A stretch of DNA of 60,000 nucleotides from Takakia lepidozioides (lineage: Eukaryota; Streptophyta; Takakiopsida; Takakiales; Takakiaceae): positions 61,858,756 to 61,918,755 of the forward strand of contig CM060731.1 in the NCBI GenBank assembly GCA_030704615.1, given 5' to 3'. The notes under the pieces are model-generated. The model searched no databases. It saw only the letters and a program-made list of their open reading frames with translations, and was not told the origin of the DNA. A program made the translations under genes and the position numbers. How positions within the stretch are numbered: position 1 is the first letter of the stretch; every line of letters starts with the position of its first letter. Below, in pieces: positions 23,718 through 34,815 of this stretch.

Positions 23718-26700
23718 ATGTCCAAGGACAGAGATAGACTAGCACGATTTCATTCCAATGCAGGTAGTCTTCCAATGACTGCCACTGCAGACGACGATGG
23801 GTTTGCAGTTGTTCATGAGGATGAGCTGGTTACAGTGTTCCCACTGGAATTGGGTTCTCTGCTTGTTCAAAAGGAGGTGTATGACGAGGATGGGAATTTG
23901 GATTCTGGACATTTGGAGAAACCATTGGTTGGCGAGTGTGGAAGGAAGTGGAGAGTCCTTCCAGGCACATACCGTGTCCTTGGAAAAGAGAGAAGACAAT
24001 CAGCAGGATCAGTCATTACCCCTGGAACTGCAGCATCGGTCGTGCAGCAGAAGGGCACAGTTCATGTGAAAAAAGAGGTGAGCACATCCACTACATTCGT
24101 GACTCTTTCAGACTCGTCCTCGGAGGATGTTTCTGAGATTCCTCCGCCAGTGCAGACTCCATTCTTGGATGAATCCGAATTGCAAGAGATAACGAGTGTC
24201 ATTCCAAAATTGAAAGCCCTCGCAGGGGTGCCTTGGGTGCAAGAGCGAGCTGCGTTTTGTTGATTGGGAGTCCCTTCGTGTGCAGCGGGTTCAATACGTG
24301 CCAGCAGAGTTTGATGGGGACATCTTGTTTGAGCTCAACCCTCCCACGTCTTCCAATGGACTGGCTGGGCTTCTGCAGGGCATGGACAAGAAACATGACG
24401 GACACCCTTGGTGCAGGACAAAAACGTCAAACATCCACAACGACATTGGATTGAAATTTCGAAGGTCGGTTTGCGTTGGGCATTGCAAGTGCCTGAATAT
24501 AACTTGCCCTCGCCTGAGAAACAGCGCTCAACCAAACGAGAGTGAGTGGGAAGGTGTGCCATTGAATCCTTTCACCCCAGGACTTGCCCCTCCCAAGACC
24601 AATACTTTTGTGTGCAGGTTCTGCAAACTTTCCCCGTCCTGTGTTTCTGTGTGCCACGCTCGTATGTACCAGGTGGCACACCGGTGCAAAACAATGACTC
24701 GTGCCTGCATTCATATGGGTGCACACGAGCATCCTGTGTCCAAAGGAAGTTGCAGGGATAGCGTGGACATCGCTAGAAATCTGCTGAAGCAGGAGTTCCA
24801 CAATGCCCCTTCTGCAACACCTTCTGCTATAGCGCTTGCAGCTAGCAAGGCTTTCCTGGAAAAACACATATTGGGTGAAGGGGATTGACATAGCCAATGC
24901 TGGATGCAGATTCGCTTGATGCAGTGATGGACCATTTCTCCGTGTTGAGCTCTCCCAATATTCGAAACCAGGTGAATGCACTCAGAGTCGGCACAAGCAA
25001 TGCTGGATTCATGGACAACATTATGGACCTCAAACGGAGAAGTCGCTATGAATTCATTCAAAACAGTATCTTCCCTGGCCAGGGCTCATCCAAGGTTTAT
25101 TTGTTCAAGATGTCCGCAGTGGGCGAAGGCAGTGGTGTTAGCATTGTCCGCCGAATGCAACCTGGAGGAGATTTGGCTAAATGTTGGTTGATGTTTGATC
25201 ACTGCAAACGGGTCAAGGGTTGGACAACCATGGCGTGCCATGTGTATGATCCAGCGTACCAACGTGTGCTCTCAATAGCAATTTGTGATATGCAGTCGGA
25301 GGACACTGAATCCCAGATGCTCATGTGGAATTCGCTCCTGGCCGTCATGCAGCGCAACGGAATACAGAAGACAAATTTTGCGGGCTTCATGGCTGATAGT
25401 GCACAGGCAAATTTCAATGCAGTGCGGCGCGTGTTTGGTTTGGGGGATCCTAAGGTCCCAATGGAAAATAGGGAGCGCACATGCCTCTTCCATTGGAGTC
25501 AATCTCTGGCACGTCATACAAAGCGGTGCATTCGCCCTGACCTTTAGTTGGAGCACAGAAGGCTCTGTCTCAAGTACAAAAATGCCAACTCAATGGGAGA
25601 AGCTGAGAGCACTTACCAAGCAATCCGGGCTTGGTGGTTCTCCTCTGGTGCTGCTACTGGTATCCACCTGAAGGAGTTGGAGGACTGGTTGGTTTTCTGG
25701 CACTTCAGATACAGACAGTGGGGAGCTTTCATGACGACGGTAAGCCTCTCGAATCCCAAAATCAGAAATTTTGCAACATGCCTCTTCATTTGGGGTTCTT
25801 GGATTGTCGCTTGAAGAACCTCTTCCATTTCCTTTCGTTCCTCACATTTCCATGCAATGCCTCGTGCAGGAAATGTCCTTGGAGGACTTGGCCGACATGC
25901 CATCCTGTAATTTGGCGGAGACTGTTCATAACGCCTGGATGCAGCAATCTACCAAAGCAGGTCGTGACTTGTATGTGGCCACTGCTGATGACATGGTGCG
26001 GGCACTCACACAACAAACCAGGTACCGCAATTTTCTGATGGGACGGGGTGGAGGCAAGGGCCCCGGTTCGACTTTGTTGATGCTAAGGGCTGCGAGTAGG
26101 TCTGGAGACCCATCCAAGATGGCCAAAGCTCTGAACAGGTGCACTGAAGGCTCCCCATTGCAATCCAGGCTCCCTCATTTGGAAGGCGAGGAAAGATTTG
26201 GATCATGCAAAAGGAAATTGAACACTCTTCCAGGTTCAGATGGAGATTCCCATCGCCCAGACAGGGTCAATTTCTCTGTGCCAAAGGTGTCTCCAGTGCA
26301 GACTAAGTCCTGTGCCGGCCCCTTCCCAGGTGGGTCCTCCTCCTGTGGAGCAGGTGCAGAACATGCAAGCACAGCAGCAGGAATCCCATTGGAGGAGGTG
26401 GTGGCCATGGTGCAGGAATCTGATTGCATTGATAGTGAGTGGCATATAGAACGCACCCCACCAGGATCTAGAGTTGCTTGCATGGCAATTCAGACCCCCT
26501 CTTTCAAGAAATGCAAATCAAAAATATGCAAAGGCTCCAGGGGGACTCCAGCTCCAACATTCACAGGGTTGTTCCGACCTTATCATAGTGGGGAGTCAAA
26601 GGACCACAAGTTCTGGTTCTGCCCAGATGATATGGCACGATGCGTCAAGGGAACAGTTCGTCCTTCGGTGATAATGAAACCCCCTCCCCCTGCAATTTGG

Positions 26701-27282
26701 CCTGTGAAACTTGGGACGTCGCTGTCAACAACCGAGATAAGCATGCTGGAGGAGGGAGGGTTTTGTCTTGCACGATCCCGAGTGGTGCCCTTGTGCACTG
26801 TTGGCACAGATGTGCCACAAGCTCCGGCAATGCCTCCACCCAGTGCCGACTCCCACCCAACAAAAAGAGATGGAAAAACAGTGCGCCGTGTCGCTTCGGG
26901 TGCAGATCACGAATGCAAGATGGAATCGGCTAGAATTTTGCAGGCTCGGGTGGCTCGTATCACCGAAGTCCCTGCCCCGGGGTATGGACGGATTTACACA
27001 GTGCTGTCTATTGGCTCAGTTCTTCATGGCAAAGAATATCAGGTTACCGTGGGGAATTTCCCTACTTGTACTTGTCCGGATTTTGTAACGATGCGTGAGG
27101 GCGCTCTCGGCATGAGAGGGAAGTGGGTCCCCTGCAAGCATCAATATTACATATACCTTGTAATTATGTGTTGCGATGGTAAGAGAGACCAATTCATTCA
27201 CCAAGCCACACTAGGCTACGGAGAAGTCATCACCCTTCTGCAGCGGGACACCTCACGTAGGGCTCAGCCAAATTCTCTTTGA
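23718..27282 (+). pseudogene. Inner MULE transposase with GCM-like zinc domain and SWIM finger
   Basis: Starts at 23718. The N-terminal part is acidic. A Cys/His-rich domain follows at about 24410-24760 (VGHCKCLNITCPR, FVCRFCKLSPSCVSVC, RACIHMGAHEHPV), resembling the GCM/WRKY-type zinc domains of some MULE transposases, probably for DNA binding. The RNase H-like core has a plausible DDE triad: Asp in LMFDHCKR (25197-25199), Asp in FMADSAQANF (25395-25397) and Glu in NLAETVHNAW (25918-25920). A SWIM finger, TCTCPDF...WVPCKHQYY, lies near 27064-27150. It would cut and join the element's TIRs. An in-frame TAG at 25545-25547 and frame changes near 24215 and 24886 mean it is either decayed or has small introns I cannot define. 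Confidence 0.8.
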
Positions 27283-27529
27283 ACACATACGAGCCATGCC
27301 CACTTCCCATACTGGTTTCAAGGTTACCGTGTGAAGATTTTGCATTTAGGACAAACACATACATTTCGTTCACGGAACCAAGGCAAATGCACATGCCATT
27401 CATTGTAAGCGTCTATCTGTGAATTGAAATAGAGTGTGTCAATCATTCTGAGCTCTATTCTGCCATATTTTCATATTGCTCTTTTTGTGCAGGCATTGTA
27501 GACATGGTGCATGGTGGCCCCCTTTGTTT
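27283..27529. other. Inner MULE right subterminal spacer
   Basis: Downstream of the transposase stop. No coding motif is seen. It is likely the 3' untranslated region. Confidence 0.4.
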
Positions 27530-27673
27530 TGTCCACGGTAATAGGCCCTCTTCTTGCTATCCTCGCCTATAGGACCTGCTTCTCCAGCAAATTTGTGCCG
27601 CTCACGCTTTGCACCCTAAACGTGAGCTCAGCTCCCAGGCTCACGGGGCTGGGCTCACGCCGTAGCTACGCTG
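27530..27673 (-). repeat. Inner MULE right end (degenerate TIR)
   Basis: The reverse complement reads CAGCGTAGCTACGGCGTGAG and continues through repeated GTGAGCC motifs, matching the left end imperfectly. The CCACGGTAATAGGCCC block pairs with 15099-15114. It is followed immediately by the second copy of GAATAAGGTG (27674-27683). Confidence 0.7.
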
Positions 27674-28646
27674 GAATAAGGTGACTATCAAGAACCGGTA
27701 CCCTTTGCCAAGGACCAACGACCTCTTCGATCGGTTGGCAGGAGCGAAGTATTTCAGCCGGATCGATTTGCGCTCCGGGTATCATCAGATCCGAGTGGCG
27801 GAAGGAGATGAGGAGAAAACCGCGTGCATGACAAGATATGGTTCGTATGAGTTCTTGGTGATGCCTTTTGGCCTCACCACGCACCCGCGACCTTTAACAC
27901 GCTAATGAACAGCCTTTTCCAGGAGTGGCTAGATGACTTTGTGATCGTGTACATCGACGACATCTTGGTGTACTCGAAAACAAAGGAAGAGCACCTAGAG
28001 CACCTCAAAAGGGTGTTCCAGAAATTGCGGGAAGGAAAGCTGTATGCCAAAGCTTCAAATTGCAAATTCGGGGTCACAAAAGTGGAGTTCCTAGGGCATG
28101 TGATTACACATGATGGGATCAAAATGGATGATAGAAAGATGAGGGCGATCTTGGACTGGGAGCCTCCGACTTCGGTCCCGGGAGTGCGATCCTTCCTAGG
28201 ACTCGCCTCCTATTACCGGAAGTATGTGAGAAATTTTGCCAAGATCGTGGGGCCGCTGTCAGACCTTCTGTGTAAATCCAAAGTCTGGGTATGGAACACC
28301 TTTTGTGGCCAAGTTTTCTGCCGAGTTGAAGCAGCGGATGGCGGAAGCTCCAGTCTTGAAAATCCCGGAGATCGACCGTCCGTTTGAGATTCATACAGAT
28401 GCGTCGGACTTTGCGATTGGGGGTGTACTTATGCAAGATGGACGTCGAGTGGCTTACGAAAGTAAGAAACTGAATGAAGTGGAGCGACGTTGGCCGACGC
28501 ACGAGAAAGAGATGAAGGCGGTGGTGCATTGCCTTGAACTTTGGTGCCACTATGTTGGTTCCAACCCGGTGAAGGTATTCACGGACAATGTCACGGTGAA
28601 GTATTTTGCCACGCAACCTAAGTTGTCCCCAAAACAACTTAGGTGA
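27674..28646 (+). pseudogene. Gypsy reverse transcriptase (rest) and RNase H
   Basis: Resumes with [10 protein letters not shown] and continues through [15 protein letters not shown] and MPFGLTT. After a one-base frame change near 27900 come the catalytic FVIVYIDDILVYSK and the connection KVEFLGHVIT. A second frame change near 28300 leads into RNase H (EIHTDASDFAIGGVL, YESKKLNEVERRWPTHEKEM). The YIDD catalytic box is intact, but the frameshifts make the protein non-functional. Confidence 0.95.
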
Positions 28647-29631
28647 CAAGATACTTTGGCGGTGTTCGACGTGGATATCCAGTACAAACCGGGACGGGAC
28701 AATGTGATGGCCGATGCTGGAACTGCGATTTAACCCCCATCCTCAAGTCCCGCATCACGGACTTCACCATCTCATCCCTCCGGTAAGCCTTCCGGATCTT
28801 CCTTTGGAGCGCCGTCTCGCCCCTTTACACCAACAAAAGCTGCTGCTTTCTACTTCCGGTATAAGCAAAAACGTCTCTACGTGCCAAAATGAGGGATCAG
28901 AGATAGTCTCTTGAGAGAATGCCATGATGGCCCGCTTGCGGGCCACGGCGGAGCCAAGCGCACCGCGGCACTCTTGAAGAAAGAGTATTTATGGCCCAAA
29001 CTGAGGGAGGAGGCCGAAGAGTATGTCAAGACATGCACCACATGCCAATAAAACCGGAGCGAGTACAAAAAGCAAGCGGGGCTGTTCCAAAAAGCAAGCG
29101 GGACTGTTACAACCCTTGCTGATTCCAGAGGGGTCTTGGGAAAGTGTCTCGATGGATTTCATGACTGCTATGCCGCTGTCAAAAGGATTCGATGCAATCA
29201 TGGTGGTGGTGGATAGGTTCAGTAAAATAGGCCATTTCATCCCCACCAAGGAGACGGCAACGGCACAGGAGACGGGGCTTCTTTACTTCACCCACGTCTT
29301 CAAGCATCATGGACTCCCAAAGGATATTGTCTCGGACCGCGATCCAAAGTTTACGAGTAAATTTTGGAGGGCACTTTGGAAGAAGATGGGGACGAGGCTC
29401 AAGATGAGCACCGCCTTCCGACCTACGACAGACGGCCAAATGGAAAGGGTGAATTCCGTGGTGAAGCAGATCTTGCGGAATTATGTGTCGGCGGACCAAT
29501 CAGACTGGGTGGAGCACTTGGACGCGGCGGAGTTCTGTTATAATAACACAAAATACTCGGCAACGGGTGTTTCTCCTTTTGTATTGGTCTATGGAAAAGC
29601 ACCTCTAGTGCCGACAAGTTGGGCTGCCTAA
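28647..29631 (+). pseudogene. Gypsy integrase
   Basis: The zinc-binding HHCC region is visible as ECHDGPLAGHGG and CTTCQ (28918-29050), the latter followed by an in-frame TAA. The core follows with SWESVSMDFMTAMP (first Asp), DIVSDRDPKFTSKFW (second Asp) and GQMERVNSVVKQIL (Glu), the D,D-35-E pattern of retroviral-type integrases. A duplicated AAAAAGCAAGCGG run near 29069-29102 is a local slippage product. Another stop ends the frame at 29631. Confidence 0.9.
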
Positions 29632-30221
29632 GACGTTGAGGAACCGGCAGCAGCAGCAGTGTTGGAGGAACGCGAGCGCTTGTTGAAGCTCGCAAAGTAC
29701 AACATCGCCAAAGCTAGGAAACGGTATGAACGGCAGGCAAATCAGAAGCGGAGGGAAGTCAAGTTTGAGGCAGGCACGGAGGTCTGGTTGAACATCAAGA
29801 ATTTTTGACTACCTCCAAAAGTTAGTCCGAAGTTCGTACCTCCGTATGCGGGACCCTTTCGCATCCGGAAGGTTATGAATGAGGATGTGTATGAATTGGA
29901 GCTGCCGACAAACAGCATGGTTGATCCGGTATTCCACGTCTCCCTTTTGAAGCCTTACTTCAAAGATGAAGCGTGTCCGAATCGGCATCAAGTGTTGCGT
30001 CCGCCACCTGTGCTGTTGGATCATGAAAATGAACCCGAGTACGAGGTGGAGGCAGTGTTTAAGTCGAGGAGGTTCAAGAATCAAGAAACGGAGTATTTCG
30101 TGAAATGGAAGGGCTATCATCATGTGGAGGCATCTTGGGTGCGTGCCTCATAAATGGGGAACGCATCCGAGGCGGTTGCAGCTTTCGAAGGACGACCTCA
30201 AAAGCGGAAGAAGCGTTGATG
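29632..30221 (+). pseudogene. Gypsy integrase C-terminus and chromodomain
   Basis: The GPY-like region (FVPPYAGPFRIRKV, VFHVSLLKPYF) is followed by a chromodomain at about 30036-30150 (YEVEAVFKSRRF, EYFVKWKGYHHVEASWV) and a basic tail. A chromodomain defines chromoviruses and targets integration to marked chromatin. Stops at 29806 and 30151 break the frame. Confidence 0.85.
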
Positions 30222-30670
30222 GGGACATCAACCTTGGATCATGGGGGAGGAAATGCATGCTTAGCCCGGCTTAGCTAGCTCAGGAATCCGATTGCAAAAA
30301 CTTGTGTTGTATAAATTTTGTTATAATTGAAATGGTTTCCAAATGTTGTGCCTCCTATTTTGTTTGGAATGGTGATGCATGGTATGGTTGGCTAGTGTGT
30401 AGAATGCATGCTAGCTTACAAAAGTGGGAGAGGTAAATTGGATTAATCGTGTGTTTGCGTAGTGCCGAAATCGGGTGACTCTTATCCAAGGAGCAAGGAA
30501 ACTTGCGCCTTCTTTGGGAGTTCACGTACTAGTGCGCACCTGGCGCGTGCGCGTACTATAACTGCGCTACCGAGGGATTGCCTTGTAGTGCGGGCTAACG
30601 CGGAAGCTACGTGCTTCCGTTCATGTACTATAATCGTGTAGCATTGGGACAAAGTTGTAGTGCGGCTTTG
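30222..30670. other. Post-pol spacer lacking the expected LTR
   Basis: A purine-rich stretch (ATGGGGGAGGAAATG, about 30240-30254) resembles a polypurine tract, but the LTR start TGTCGCGG does not follow it. The next 400 bp match nothing else in the window. Confidence 0.5.
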
Positions 30671-31261
30671 GTCCCCCTTTACTCTTCCAAGGAACCCTCC
30701 ACCAATTTGGGCTTAGTGGAAATTCCCCTTGGTAGATGGCAGTCCGGAATAGCTCCCCACTCCTTGGTCGCTGTCCGGCTCGCTCGCTTACTCACTAGTT
30801 TTTGGTCACCAACGGGCTTGCACCGTTCGCGGGGTTATTACTCCCTATATATACTTCTGTGACTGTCTGCGAGGGTTTCACAAACAACCATGCTTTTTTA
30901 TGGCAAACCACCACGAAGACCCTCGATTCCCGGTGATGAGTCGCGGTGAGTCTTGGCCCACCCACCACGGCCCCATTGGACCGTGGTGAGTCCCAAGACT
31001 CCCCACGACTCCCACCACAAGGTCTCCGCCCCATGGTGAGTCCTATGCCACCCCCACTAAGCTACCACCACCCCTTGTGGAGCCACCCCCCACCGCAGCC
31101 CGGTGTGCAGGGCTCCACCTAGTGAGCGCCTCCGCCTCATTGAGTGCCTCGGGCGCTCAAGGGTGCTTCAGCCCCCCGACCTATTGCTGCCACTACCCCC
31201 ACCACAGGGGCAGCCCCTCTGCGTCCCGACCCCCTGCCCTCAAGGCAAAGGGGCCGCGACA
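30671..31261 (-). repeat. Inverted partial LTR
   Basis: Reverse complement of LTR bases 1 to about 600. The TGTCGCGG start lies at 31261, and the match ends abruptly at 30671, inside the LTR's GGGGACC. The adjoining sequence beyond 31261, read on the minus strand, ends with a G-rich tract (GTTGGTAGGGGTG) directly before the LTR start. That is how the 3' end of an element looks, so this is part of an inverted or second element. Confidence 0.85.
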
Positions 31262-31704
31262 CACACCCCTACCAACAGGGAGTCGATGTCCTCATCGACT
31301 TGTCCATTTAGTAGAAACAAACATCCAAGTTGTGGCGTCCCACATCAAGGAGTTTGTTTCCGCACCATGGCGTCCCATGGCAAAGAACCAAACCTCACAC
31401 TTGACTCTACTCTCCACTAGCTAGTTCGGCCGACTTCCTCCAAGTCTCGACCAAGGGTGGAGCCTCTCAAGCTCCTCCCAGTGCACTCTTCTTGGTCCAC
31501 TTCACGGCCAAGGAATGATCCTCCCCGAGGATCGAATCACCTTACTACAACAACATTGCTTGCGACCGCTCATGATGCCGCTTTTGGCATCACCTTGAGC
31601 AAAGGTTCACCTTGAACCTTTTTTTAGTAGGAAGATAACCTTGAACCAACCGTGCTCCCCAATCGCTACAATTGGGTCCGCCTTGGAATGCTGGCCTGAG
31701 GTAT
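31262..31704. other. Sequence between the inverted and direct LTR pieces
   Basis: Read on the minus strand it behaves like the 3' untranslated part of a gypsy element ahead of its polypurine tract. I see no coding motif on either strand. Confidence 0.4.
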
Positions 31705-31828
31705 GGGATGTCCCGGTGAGCAGCCGAAGCTCCGAGTTGGCCCGGCGGCCAAGTTGGGAGTTAGGCGCGTGCATAAAAGTGAGTAACTATGACTTGAAGG
31801 GGTGCTTACCGAAGTGAGGTGCGCGACA
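31705..31828 (+). repeat. LTR 3' end fragment
   Basis: The last 124 bp of the LTR in direct orientation, ending GCGCGACA. The break is at ATGTCCCGG, a few bases beyond where the inverted fragment breaks. The two pieces are thus complementary parts of one LTR, or of two LTRs joined at the same point. Confidence 0.85.
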
Positions 31829-34815
31829 TATAGACCAGGAAACCGCATCATAGACCTTACAGCAGAATGCGATGAGGGAAGTCCAGCAAACCCGGCCCTA
31901 CATGTCTCTGATTGCACCCTTCCCACCGCTTTCAACCCCGAGTCTGTTCTGTCAGCAGACCCTCAAAACTTACTTGATGGTGAAATTGATAGTCTGCTGG
32001 TGCGCCTACAAGACCAGAACCACCGTATGGCAGAGCAGGATAGGCAGCAGACTGACAAAACTGCCAATGGGAGTGCACGCACCACGAGAGAGGAGACTAC
32101 CCTGGACACTGTGGAGTACACTGCCCAGGAGATTTGTCATGAGGGGACTAACCAGAATAAAGGGCAGGAGACTGTCCAGCAGAATGCACGGGGAGTTGTC
32201 CAGCAGACTAGGCAGGAGACTGCCGTGGGTGCAGATGACATTGTTCCGGAGTCTGCCAACGACATTGCCCCAGAGACTGCAGATGACTCCCACGCCCAAC
32301 AAAGTACCCGTAAGACTACCCATGAGTCTGCTCCTACGTCTGAGAATCCCTTCCACCAGACTCCACAATACTCTGCCCAAGACACTACACACAAGTCTGC
32401 TCAGACGAGTTCACAAGACTCTGGTCAGCAGACAAGACAAGTCTCCGCCGAGGTGACAGCCCAGCTAAGAGAGTCTGTCCAGAAGACTGCAGCAGACTCT
32501 GCCCACCAGACTGCACATGAGTCTACCCAGGTGACTGCAGCAGCGGACCCTGCCCACCAGACTGCGCATGAGTCTGCCCAGGTGAGAGCAGCAGCAGACC
32601 TGTCCCACTTGACTGCGCATGAGTCTGCCCAGGTGACTGCGGAAGCAGGCCCTACCCACCGGATTGTGCATGAGTCTGTCCGGGTAACTTCAATAGACAC
32701 ACCCCAACAGACTGCAGCAAACACTTCCTAGCAGACTGCAGCAGACCCTCCCCAGCAGACTGAACAGATGACTGCACTTGAGTTTTTCAAGGAGACTTCT
32801 TCAAAGTATGTCCAGAAGACTATTGGGGAGATTGTGGTTGACCCATCCAAGGCGGCTGCTCAACAGTCGTTCCAGCAGACTGCTGTACAGCCCGCCCAGA
32901 AGAGTTTCCATGAGGGGACAGTTGAGGACGTCCACAAGCAGACTTTGCCTTCGTCGTCTTCATTTGCTCCTGCTCCTGCTAACGTTGGGTAAACAATAAA
33001 GACAGGTGGTCTGCTCACACCGCCCAATTCTTGTGTTAGTTCAACGCATGCCATTCGTGAGGCTGCGAGGACTGGACCGGCAAGTGTCAACAAACCGACT
33101 GACACTCTTCTGCTGCGCAGCAGAGCTACAATATTGCGGCAGTCTAGGCAAGTTGTCCCAGGTGCATTAGAGAGCACCTCCGTTCGAGCAGAAAGAGGAA
33201 AAGCCCAAAAACGTCCGGTCATTGAGGCAGTCAAGGAGACTGGAGAGGGTCATGTTCAAAAAAGACCAGCCAGGAAAGTCAAGTCTGATGTGTTTATGAA
33301 CAAGGACCGCCGATTGTGTTTGGACATGGATAAGGAGGTGGCAGAGTTATTTGCGTTGAAGAAGTAAGTCATATGTGTCTGCTGCTTGGTCGTGTTCTTT
33401 TAAAGTTGCCTTTGCAGGTTTGTATCTTCTGGCAGTCTACTGGCTTCTTGTCTGCAGTCTTATGAGGCCTCTACTCGGTCTGTTGTGACTGTGCCCCACA
33501 GTTGTGTTTGTCGACTTTGTCGAATGTCAGGTCTGTTGTTTGGTCTGCTGTGACAATGCAGTCCACTGTCCAAATGTCCATTATCCACTGTCCGAATGTC
33601 CGAATGTCGGGTTGATAAAAGATTGATGACCGATTGTCGGGTCTGTTGGTCGGTTTGCTAAGAGTCTGTCTTGACTTCGGTTTTTGAACTTTCTGGTAAT
33701 TCAGGTCCCCTCATCAGTCTGCTAAGACTATGCAGCAGACTGATGTTTTTGGACTTTGTAAAGTGAGTGGTGTCTTGCTGGGGTCTGACTGTATGTGCAG
33801 GATTGAAAGTCGTTTCCGGCGATTGATGTCCATACATATAGCCGCTGGGAATAGCATGGTGTATTTTTTCGAAGGAGACTCGCGGTTCCGATGTGACATT
33901 GCGCCGGAAGACATGAAAGCACTAAACATGGTTGAGTCGGAGTGCTCGGACAGACTTTTGGATGTGTGGTGTCGTTTTTTCGAGAACACCTTAGACTCGA
34001 GGACGTATGGCACTGTCGCTCTTTTGCCAACGTTGACGTGGTCTGTTTTCCAGACTTTCGACACAACCCCACGCGAAACTTTGGTGGCAAACCTTGATGG
34101 TGCCTTGACTTCTTCGCAACTTGGCAAAGACATTAAAGACTGCACTCATATATTGGTGCCGGTCTTGCAAGGGTAAGTCCCGACAGACTCGTTGCACATT
34201 TTGGAGTCCGCTGAATATTGGGTCTTCTATGTGTGCAAGCCCTCATGGTCTGTTCGACTCTCGTGTGAATTGGACGTGATGGTCTGTTGGACTCCTGCAC
34301 TCTTGGATTGTTGGTCTGTTGGACTGCTAGTCTGTTGCATCTGTTGGAGTGCTTTGTCTGTTGGGCAGTTGGCCATTTGGACAGCCGAGTATGTTGGTCT
34401 GCAGAGTCTGTTGGGTTTGGGACTAATGAAATTGTCGGGCATGTTCATTTTTACATTGAAGGTGCCACTGGAGCGTCATTATCATCGACCTAAGGAAAGG
34501 CGCCTACACCCACTTGAACTCCCGAGGGAACTGCATACTTGCATACAACTCTTTGGTTGGATTCGGAAGGTGCATGCAGGGTGCTTTGGATATGCTGTTG
34601 GGACTCCACAATGGGATGAAGTAATGGCATTTCAGTTCAACTCTCCCGAAGTGCCCCAACAACCTTTCAGTTGGGAGTGTGGGTTTTACGTGATGTCTTT
34701 CATTGAAGGGTATTACGACTGGCTGAAAGGCGATAGGAAGAAAACCAAAGAGAGAGGACAAGCCTTCACACCAAGGTGGTTTAATTTCAGGTTTCCGATA
34801 CTGCAACGATTGTAG
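31829..34815 (+). pseudogene. ULP1-like peptidase gene of the outer MULE, 3' part
   Basis: Resumes with YRPGNRIIDLTAE right after the LTR. A long Gln/Thr/Ala/Glu-rich exon to about 32990 contains four tandem repeats of about 22 residues built on AHQTAHESAQVTAAAD (32490-32700) and an in-frame TAG at 32729-32731. A basic exon ends at a GTAAGT donor (33366). The peptidase domain starts near 33800 (LLDVWCRFFENTL, THILVPVLQG, then GTAAGT). After an intron, the exon from about 34462 carries CHWSVIIIDL (His, 34466-34468), HLNS at the usual catalytic Asp position (Asn here, 34517-34519) and WECGFYVMSF (Cys, 34678-34680), with PQQ before it. A one-base frame break lies near 34610. ULP1/C48 enzymes remove SUMO-type modifiers. 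This one is probably inactive through Asp-to-Asn and the frame break. Confidence 0.75.

Larger units (their letters stand above)
15007..27673. mobile_element. Inner Mutator-like element (12.7 kb)
   Basis: Bounded by a 10-bp target duplication and degenerate inverted ends rich in GTGAGCC. It holds a right-hand (+) gene for a MULE transposase (23718-27282), a left-hand (-) gene combining ParB-like and N4/N6 DNA-methylase-like domains (22843 to 15749), and a palindromic satellite (19892-22290) between exons of the latter. The two genes are divergent. The cargo differs from the outer MULE's ULP gene, and the two MULEs do not share TIR sequence. Confidence 0.9.
12211..31828 (+). mobile_element. 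Ty3/gypsy chromovirus, split by a MULE and with a rearranged 3' end
   Basis: 5' LTR (12211-12936), primer-binding site, gag with zinc knuckle, protease, reverse transcriptase, RNase H, integrase and chromodomain follow in the gypsy order. The reverse transcriptase is cut by the inner MULE (15007-27673). Without that insertion the element is about 6.9 kb. There are several in-frame stops and frameshifts, so the copy is dead. The 3' end is not a clean LTR: about 590 bp of LTR lie inverted at 30671-31261, and only the last 124 bp (31705-31828) are in the expected orientation. No 5-bp target duplication is visible (ACCTG before, TATAG after), consistent with rearrangement. Confidence 0.9.

Noticed and set aside
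30671-31261. A third independent full LTR retrotransposon in reverse orientation
   Set aside because: Only the first part of an LTR and a possible polypurine tract are present, with no inverted gag or pol in the window, so I report a rearrangement.
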